Shown here piece by piece: positions 22,812 to 27,693 of a stretch of DNA of 27,693 bases; the stretch's first letter is position 1; each line of letters starts with the position of its first letter. Made by a program: the position numbers and the translations under genes. Under the pieces are notes generated by a model. That model was not told the DNA's origin, searched no databases, and saw nothing but the letters and a program-made list of their open reading frames with translations. The stretch is from JAGNRR01 sp964389575 (GTDB lineage Bacteria; Bacteroidota; Bacteroidia; Chitinophagales; Chitinophagaceae): assembly GCA_964389575.1 (NCBI GenBank), contig CAYMFF010000040.1, forward strand, positions 1 to 27,693, in the 5' to 3' direction.

Positions 22812-25061
22812 ATGAAAAATTTTTTACTTCTAACAATTCTCCAAATATCGTTTTTAACGGGATTTGGACAATCGATTGTTACGTATAAAGAACTTACAAA
22901 TGCATCTGTCATAGTAGACAATCAGTTATTGAGTAGCCCATTTTGTGGAGGGATTAATTCAGCACAGCCTGCACATGCCGACCTGAATAATGATGGCAAA
23001 AAAGACATCACTATTTTTGATTTTAATACAACGACCTTAAAAACTTTTATTAATACTGGGCAAGTGGGTCAAACTGTTTATACTTATGACCCTAAATATG
23101 CTCTTCATTTTCCAAGAGTTGATACTTACTTAAAATTGATAGATTATAACTGTGATAATATTCCAGATTTAATAACCAAGAGAGGCAGTGGCTTCACATT
23201 ATTTAAAGGAAAACATAATATACAGAATGAGCTTACGTTTGAATTATACAAAGAGCTAGAACATCCAGCTTTTCCAATACCAACAGGTGCATATGTTGCA
23301 TCAAATGATATTCCTATTGTTGAAGATTTAGACTGCGACGGCGATTTAGACTTTGCCTCATATAATTCCTTCGGTAAGACAATAGTCTATTATAAAAACT
23401 TACAGGTGGAAAACAACCTCCCGTGCGATAGTGTACTGATTATTGAAGAAACGAATTGTTTTGGCAAAATTGTTCAAAACACTTACCGAACTCATGCGCT
23501 GAACGCAGTTTGCAAGGGCACCACGGGCAATGCTAAAAAACTGAGACACGGCTCTAACTGCATACTCTCATTAGATTATGATGGAGATGGCATACTAGAT
23601 CTAATTGGTGGCAATACGGCCTTTACCGATGCCCAACTTTTTATAAACGGAGGAAATTGCAGTAATACGTTGTTTACAAGTCAAGATTCTCTTTTTGATG
23701 CAGACGGACATCAATTAGAAATGAACGGCTCTGTCGCACCCTTCTATTTTGATATAGATAATGATAATGATAATGACTTAGTCTTTACTCCACATTTAGA
23801 CAATACCAGTAGCGCCAATTACAACGCGATGGCAGTTTATATAAATAATGGTACTAATGCAGCTCCCAATTTTCAATGGATAAATGATAGCTTTTTTGTT
23901 GATCAAATTATTGATATTGGAAGAAATAGCCACCCTGCTCTTTTTGACTATGACAAAGATGGCAAAAAAGATCTTTTCGTAGGTGGCCAAGGATACTTCA
24001 ACACAAACTCGCAATCTCTCGAAAGTCACATTTCGTATTTCAGAAATATTAGTACTGCTGGTCAGGTTTCTTTTGAACTAATAACTGATGATTTTTTAAA
24101 CCTATCTGCAAAAAGCTACCTTGGCCTCTATCCAACCTTCGGGGATATCACAGGAGATGGCATTACGGATTTAGTCATGGGTAATGATGAGGGTAAAATA
24201 ATAATTTACGAAAATACTGCAGTTACAAATAATACGATACCCAATTTTAATTGGCTAACAGATAATTACTCCAATATAGATGTAGGTGATAATAGTTTTC
24301 CTTTGGTATATGATTTTAATGGTGATAATAAAACCGATTTACTGGTTGGATGTCGCATTGGGACCCTTTGGTTATATGAGGATACAAGCAGTACGAATAT
24401 AAAAGAATTAAAACGAGTGGATAGTGCCATCAGTGGTATAAGAGTTGGTCATGAGAGCACTTTTTTTAGCAATAGTGTTCCATATATAGGTTCTATCGAT
24501 AGTAGTAATAAAGAATATTTACTGGTTGGCACTTCTGATGGTTTTGTTGAAATTTACGATAGCTTTAAAAATCAACATACAAACTGGTCACTGGTAGATA
24601 CCAATATGGCAAATTTGCAAATGGACACCTTTTACTACAATAGCTACAAATTTGTAAATAACAAGGTAGCCTATCGAACGGCACCGGTAATAAATGATTT
24701 AGACGGCGATATGAAGCCGGATCTGATAATCGGAAATCAAAATGGCGGCCTACGTGTTTTTCAGTTTGAAAAAAATAATTATTCTGTTGGCTCAAAAAAT
24801 ATTGCAGGAAACAAAATTGCCATCAAACTATTTCCAAATCCTACCCAGAATAACCTTTGGATAAAATCTCCTCCACAAACCACATCAATACAAGCATATA
24901 AAATTATTGATATTTCTGGCAGAACGGTACTTCAAAGTAGTCAGGCGCTGTCATTGGAACAACCTATTTCTACAACACTTTTATCCAATGGACTATATTT
25001 TATTGAGATTACATTTAATGATGACGTCCATGCGATTGGAAAATTCATGAAAAAAAATTAG
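22812..25061 (+). CDS. FG-GAP/VCBS-repeat secreted protein with T9SS sorting domain, copy 2
   Basis: About 749 residues from ATG 22812, which begins a signal peptide MKNFLLLTILQISFLTGFG. The frame is open upstream to 22719, but that part overlaps copy 1 and is not expected to be used. Domain order matches copy 1: DLNNDGKKD, DYNCDNIPD, DLDCDGDLD, DYDGDGILD, DIDNDNDND, DYDKDGKKD, DITGDGITD, DFNGDNKTD and DLDGDMKPD, then a sorting domain from LFPNPTQNNLW. The two copies align along their whole length. Copy 2 has about 15 extra residues (around MDTFYYNSYKFVNNK) before the last repeat. The pair is a tandem gene duplication, probably one transcript. Function is unknown. Confidence 0.85.
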   Translation: MKNFLLLTILQISFLTGFGQSIVTYKELTNASVIVDNQLLSSPFCGGINSAQPAHADLNNDGKKDITIFDFNTTTLKTFINTGQVGQTVYTYDPKYALHFPRVDTYLKLIDYNCDNIPDLITKRGSGFTLFKGKHNIQNELTFELYKELEHPAFPIPTGAYVASNDIPIVEDLDCDGDLDFASYNSFGKTIVYYKNLQVENNLPCDSVLIIEETNCFGKIVQNTYRTHALNAVCKGTTGNAKKLRHGSNCILSLDYDGDGILDLIGGNTAFTDAQLFINGGNCSNTLFTSQDSLFDADGHQLEMNGSVAPFYFDIDNDNDNDLVFTPHLDNTSSANYNAMAVYINNGTNAAPNFQWINDSFFVDQIIDIGRNSHPALFDYDKDGKKDLFVGGQGYFNTNSQSLESHISYFRNISTAGQVSFELITDDFLNLSAKSYLGLYPTFGDITGDGITDLVMGNDEGKIIIYENTAVTNNTIPNFNWLTDNYSNIDVGDNSFPLVYDFNGDNKTDLLVGCRIGTLWLYEDTSSTNIKELKRVDSAISGIRVGHESTFFSNSVPYIGSIDSSNKEYLLVGTSDGFVEIYDSFKNQHTNWSLVDTNMANLQMDTFYYNSYKFVNNKVAYRTAPVINDLDGDMKPDLIIGNQNGGLRVFQFEKNNYSVGSKNIAGNKIAIKLFPNPTQNNLWIKSPPQTTSIQAYKIIDISGRTVLQSSQALSLEQPISTTLLSNGLYFIEITFNDDVHAIGKFMKKN

Positions 25062-25111
25062 CCAAGCTGTTAAGGTTTTTATTAAAAGTACTTTATTGCC
25101 TGTTTGAATTC

Positions 25112-25119
25112 TATCTTTG
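25112..25119 (+). promoter_or_regulatory. Putative -7 box TATCTTTG before ribBA
   Basis: TATCTTTG fits TAnnTTTG and ends 8 bases before the ATG at 25128. Transcription would begin near that ATG, which excludes the TTG start at 25104 and leaves no room for an FMN riboswitch leader. A -33 element is not evident. Confidence 0.45.
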
Positions 25120-25127
25120 CTTTAGAA

Positions 25128-26345
25128 ATGGAAACAGTTAATTTTCACTCAATAGAAGAGGCAATTGAAGATGTAAAAAATGGAAAGCTCATCATCGTAG
25201 TTGATGATGAAGACCGTGAAAATGAAGGAGATTTTTTATGCGCTGCGCAAATGGCAACTCCAGAAATTATAAACTTTATGGCCCGAGAAGGTCGCGGTTT
25301 AATATGTGCCCCAATTTTAGAGGACCGTTGTGATGAATTGCAATTAGAAGACATGGTTGCAGAGAATAAGAACACAGATTCTCATAAAACCGCTTTCACC
25401 GTATCAGTCGATTTAATTGGAAACGGATGCACAACTGGAATTTCTGCGCAAGATCGTTCGAAAACGGTTCAAGCCTTAATTGACCCCAATACAAAGCCTG
25501 AAGATTTAGGTCGTCCTGGACATATTTTTCCTTTACGATCTAGGAAAGGCGGTGTTTTGAGACGTGCAGGACACACCGAGGCAGCAACAGATCTTGCACG
25601 ATTAGCAGGATTTGAACCAGCTGGTGTTATTGTTGAAATCATGAATGAAGACGGCACCATGGCCCGCCTCCCCCAACTATTAGAAATTTCTAAAAAACTA
25701 GATTTAAAAATTATTTCAATTCAAGATTTAATCAATTATCGCATGGAGCACGAAGATTATGTGAAAGAAGAAATTCGAGTTAAAATGCCTACTCGTTATG
25801 GCGAGTTTGAACTAGTGACTTTTGAGGATACCAAAACGAACGAACTACATCATGCAATGATAAAAGGAAGCTGGGAAAAAGACGAAGCTGTTTTAGTTCG
25901 AGTTCACAGCTCTTGTTTTACGGGTGACATTCTGCATTCAATGCGTTGCGATTGTGGCGAACAATTAAATGCAGCTATGGAGCGCGTAGAGAAAGAAGGC
26001 AAAGGTGTTGTTCTTTATATGAATCAAGAAGGTCGTGGCATTGGGCTTTTAAACAAATTAAAAGCATATAAACTACAAGAAGAAGGTTATGATACCGTTG
26101 AAGCTAATTTAAAACTAGGTTTTGAAATGGATGCAAGAGATTATGGCGTAGGCGCTCAAATTCTGAGAAAGCTGAATATTTCAAATATTAGATTAATTTC
26201 CAACAATCCTAAAAAAAGAGCCGGCTTGCTAGGCTATGGATTACAAATAGTTGAGACTGTGCCGATTGAAATAACGCCAAACGCTCATAACGAAAAGTAT
26301 TTAACTACTAAACGAGATAAACTAGGCCACAACATCCTGAAATAA
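25128..26345 (+). CDS. ribBA: Bifunctional DHBP synthase / GTP cyclohydrolase II
   Basis: A 405-residue cytosolic enzyme making both precursors of riboflavin. The N-terminal half (about 1-205) is 3,4-dihydroxy-2-butanone-4-phosphate synthase, with VVDDEDRENEGDF at 24-36 and RAGHTEAATDLARLAG at 146-161. The C-terminal half is GTP cyclohydrolase II, with zinc ligands C263, C274 and C276 in SCFTGDILHSMRCDCGEQL, then YMNQEGRGIGL and NPKKRAGL. I choose ATG 25128 over a TTG at 25104 because the longer form would overlap a -7 promoter box. Upstream lies the FG-GAP pair, and a bidirectional terminator follows. ribE is about 1 kb downstream. Confidence 0.95.
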   Translation: METVNFHSIEEAIEDVKNGKLIIVVDDEDRENEGDFLCAAQMATPEIINFMAREGRGLICAPILEDRCDELQLEDMVAENKNTDSHKTAFTVSVDLIGNGCTTGISAQDRSKTVQALIDPNTKPEDLGRPGHIFPLRSRKGGVLRRAGHTEAATDLARLAGFEPAGVIVEIMNEDGTMARLPQLLEISKKLDLKIISIQDLINYRMEHEDYVKEEIRVKMPTRYGEFELVTFEDTKTNELHHAMIKGSWEKDEAVLVRVHSSCFTGDILHSMRCDCGEQLNAAMERVEKEGKGVVLYMNQEGRGIGLLNKLKAYKLQEEGYDTVEANLKLGFEMDARDYGVGAQILRKLNISNIRLISNNPKKRAGLLGYGLQIVETVPIEITPNAHNEKYLTTKRDKLGHNILK

Positions 26346-26370
26346 GCATTTAAGAAATTAAAGCAAATAA

Positions 26371-26398
26371 AAAATCCTCACCAAATGGTGAGGATTTT
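26371..26398. terminator. Bidirectional intrinsic terminator between ribBA and rpsU
   Basis: AAAATCCTCACC and GGTGAGGATTTT make a perfect 12-bp stem around AAAT. The A-rich 5' side and T-rich 3' side let it act on both strands, ending ribBA (plus) and rpsU (minus). A second weak hairpin, TGCAC-CAAAAA-GTGCA at 26414-26429, lies closer to rpsU and may assist on the minus strand. Confidence 0.85.
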
Positions 26399-26435
26399 GA
26401 TATTATATAAAATTGCACCAAAAAGTGCAGTTTAC

Positions 26436-26633
26436 TTATTTCTTAATTTTACCTGACTCCAACTGTTGCACGTAAATTGCTTTAAGCACTTCGTGACGAC
26501 GCTTTACAGAAGGTTTTGTGAAATGCTTTTTAGCTCTCAATTTCTTGATAAGCTGCGTTCTATCCGCTTTTTTCTTATATTTTTTAAGAGCGCGGTCTAT
26601 GCTTTCACAGTCTTTAGAATCTATTGTTAACAT
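26436..26633 (-). CDS. rpsU: 30S ribosomal protein bS21
   Basis: A 65-residue, highly basic small-subunit protein. DSKDCESIDRALKKYKKK (5-22) and the RRHEVLKAIYV tail are recognisable bS21 features. It binds near the 3' end of 16S rRNA. In Flavobacterium johnsoniae, bS21 helps hide the anti-Shine-Dalgarno sequence, which explains why the phylum rarely uses Shine-Dalgarno signals. Here the stretch before the ATG reads AGAAGA with a 5-base spacer (26639-26644), not AGGAGG. The gene stands alone, with a well-formed promoter upstream and a bidirectional terminator downstream. Confidence 0.93.
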   Translation of the reverse strand: MLTIDSKDCESIDRALKKYKKKADRTQLIKKLRAKKHFTKPSVKRRHEVLKAIYVQQLESGKIKK

Positions 26634-26638
26634 ATAAA

Positions 26639-26644
26639 TCTTCT
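26639..26644 (-). promoter_or_regulatory. AGAAGA ahead of rpsU, at Shine-Dalgarno distance
   Basis: On the minus strand AGAAGA ends 5 bases before the rpsU ATG. It is purine-rich and correctly spaced, but it lacks the GGAGG core. Whether it acts as a ribosome-binding site depends on this organism's 16S 3' tail, which is not in the window. Confidence 0.35.
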
Positions 26645-26666
26645 ATTTATTAATCTTTAAGGAGTG

Positions 26667-26698
26667 CAAATGTAGGAATTTATTTGTTTTTGGGCAAA
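26667..26698 (-). promoter_or_regulatory. rpsU promoter with -33 TTTG and -7 TACATTTG
   Basis: On the minus strand TTTG (26698-26695), a 20-base spacer and TACATTTG (26674-26667) match the Bacteroidota primary-sigma consensus in both boxes and spacing. It is the best-formed promoter in the window. The expected transcription start is near 26661, giving a leader of about 28 bases. Confidence 0.65.
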
Positions 26699-26793
26699 AA
26701 AAGCACATTCTTTCAAAAGGAGTCCAATAGGTATCATATTATCAAAAAATTATGTATTTCACGAAGATTTCTGACTTTACCTTTACCCTATTC

Positions 26794-27315
26794 ATGAGAT
26801 ATTACATTTTTTTCATATTCTTATTGATAGGAGCTTGTAAACCCTATAAAGATCCAGCACCCATCGAAGACCCCAGAATTTCCAACCCTTATTGTAATGA
26901 CCCCAACGCTGTGAACTATAATTGGGGGTTCCCAGGAATTCCAGATAATTCTACTTGCATCTACCCTGCCGATATCTTTAAAGGAAACTACATCTGGCGC
27001 GATACAGTTGTTAATGATCTTGGTGCAGCTGTTTCCTACGATTCTGTTTTTGCAACAGTCAATAAATTAGACTCTACGCGCATTGAGATAAGCGGTCGAT
27101 GTGGTTATGATCTAAAACTTTCGGCCAATCGTTTTTTGATTATCACTATCGATAGTCTAGCTGGAAATGGTCAACAGTTTTGTCAGCCAAACGACACAAT
27201 TATGGGTAATGGCTTTAAAGTGAGCACCTCAGACACCAATACATTTCGTTTAAATTACACAATAGTTTCAGACACCGGAACATCAACACACGAATCTTTT
27301 TTTATCAAACAATAA
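26794..27315 (+). CDS. Small lipoprotein upstream of ribE
   Basis: A 173-residue product from ATG 26794, which directly precedes a lipoprotein signal (MRYYIFFIFLLIGAC, cysteine 15). The frame opens at 26752, but the longer start would put about 14 polar residues before the signal, and a near-consensus -7 box (TACCTTTA, 26778-26785) lies between. The mature part has a CNDPNAVNYNWGFPGIP segment followed by DNSTCIYP, resembling the cysteine-bounded NYN...DNGSC repeats found in many Bacteroidota surface proteins. A beta-rich domain of unknown family follows. The ribE ATG lies 1 base after the stop, so the two are probably translated from one mRNA. Function is unknown. Confidence 0.75.
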   Translation: MRYYIFFIFLLIGACKPYKDPAPIEDPRISNPYCNDPNAVNYNWGFPGIPDNSTCIYPADIFKGNYIWRDTVVNDLGAAVSYDSVFATVNKLDSTRIEISGRCGYDLKLSANRFLIITIDSLAGNGQQFCQPNDTIMGNGFKVSTSDTNTFRLNYTIVSDTGTSTHESFFIKQ

Positions 27316-27316
27316 T

Positions 27317-27693
27317 ATGTTTACAGGCATCATAGAAACTTTCGGAGAAATAAAAGAAATTGACAACTCCAACGAACAGATTACGCTGACAGTTTCGTCA
27401 GATCTAACGAGCGAATTAAAAATTGACCAGTCTGTGGCTCATAACGGAATTTGCCTAACAGTAACTTCCATAAACGAGAACCAATATGACGTTTGTGCCG
27501 TTAGAGAAACAATGGATAAAACTTGTATTGGGAATTGGCAAAAAGGCGAAAAAATAAATTTAGAAAGAGGTATAAAACTTAGCGATCGATTGGACGGTCA
27601 TATTGTACAAGGCCATGTAGATACGGTGGGAAAATGTATCGCAGTAAACGCTGATGGAGAGAACAGAACCTATTCTTTTCTTTTTGACCCATC
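27317..27693 (+). CDS. ribE: Riboflavin synthase alpha subunit, N-terminal part (runs off the window)
   Basis: ATG at 27317 opens a frame that is still open at the window end (about 125 residues seen). It begins MFTGIIETFGEI, the family N-terminus, followed by SVAHNGICLTVTSI (the substrate-binding loop of the first barrel) and LDGHIVQGHVDTVG, which begins the second barrel. The enzyme dismutates two 6,7-dimethyl-8-ribityllumazine molecules to make riboflavin. It shares a probable transcript with the small lipoprotein (1-base gap), and ribBA lies upstream beyond rpsU. Confidence 0.92.
   Translation, partial: MFTGIIETFGEIKEIDNSNEQITLTVSSDLTSELKIDQSVAHNGICLTVTSINENQYDVCAVRETMDKTCIGNWQKGEKINLERGIKLSDRLDGHIVQGHVDTVGKCIAVNADGENRTYSFLFDP

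Noticed and set aside
25062..25127. FMN riboswitch upstream of ribBA
   Set aside because: Only 66 bases are available and no RFN-like pairing pattern is seen.
26659..26664. CTCCTT in the rpsU leader as a mimic of the anti-Shine-Dalgarno
   Set aside because: The predicted transcription start falls at about 26661, inside this motif, so it is probably mostly outside the mRNA.

Overview
The window is a stretch of a Bacteroidota chromosome with low GC content. The evidence is type IX secretion (T9SS) sorting domains, a Bacteroidota-style TonB, a DUF4249 lipoprotein, the three-gene pnt transhydrogenase, a YtxJ-type bacilliredoxin, almost no Shine-Dalgarno sequences, and several -7 promoter boxes of the TAnnTTTG type. 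A run of exactly 100 N inside ccmF points to a draft or metagenome assembly. I see no phage, CRISPR array, transposase, tRNA or rRNA. Genes are closely packed, and no gene-free stretch exceeds 300 bases.

Region 1 (1-6.7 kb) is mostly on the minus strand. It has the 5' end of a secreted protein gene, a saccharopine dehydrogenase, and a divergent pair of a 44-residue lipoprotein (1565-1699) and ytxJ. Next comes a tight minus-strand operon: DUF4249 lipoprotein, trxB, a cytochrome c/beta-propeller lipoprotein and folB. A tonB gene lies upstream of it.

Region 2 (6.8-10.6 kb, plus strand) is the proton-translocating transhydrogenase operon pntAA-pntAB-pntB. A four-helix-bundle (23S rRNA intervening-sequence type) gene sits between pntAB and pntB. 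It is bracketed by a nearly symmetric set of AATGTCA/TGACATT inverted repeats. An in-frame chain of three TAAATG stop-start junctions links pntAB to it. This is the most unusual structure in the window. It looks like an mRNA version of the ORF-bearing intervening sequences known from 23S rRNA. A small membrane protein gene follows pntB.

Region 3 (10.7-16.4 kb) holds a T9SS cargo gene (minus), then dcd, a membrane protein, ccmE (with CxxxY in place of HxxxY), ccmF (interrupted by the N gap) and an EGF-like lipoprotein, closed by a strong terminator. CcmE and CcmF serve cytochrome c maturation. The cytochrome lipoprotein of region 1 is a possible client.

Region 4 (16.4-20.5 kb) has an RsmB-like rRNA methyltransferase and an acyl-CoA carboxylase beta subunit on the minus strand, coupled by a TAGTG overlap. 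A divergent aspartate kinase follows. The two transcription units meet in a 54-bp region holding an 11-bp palindrome, each arm of which carries a -7 box.

Region 5 (20.5-27.7 kb) has a tandem duplicate pair of large FG-GAP/T9SS secreted proteins, ribBA, a bidirectional terminator, rpsU (minus), a small lipoprotein, and the start of riboflavin synthase (ribE), which runs off the window. Riboflavin genes therefore flank rpsU.
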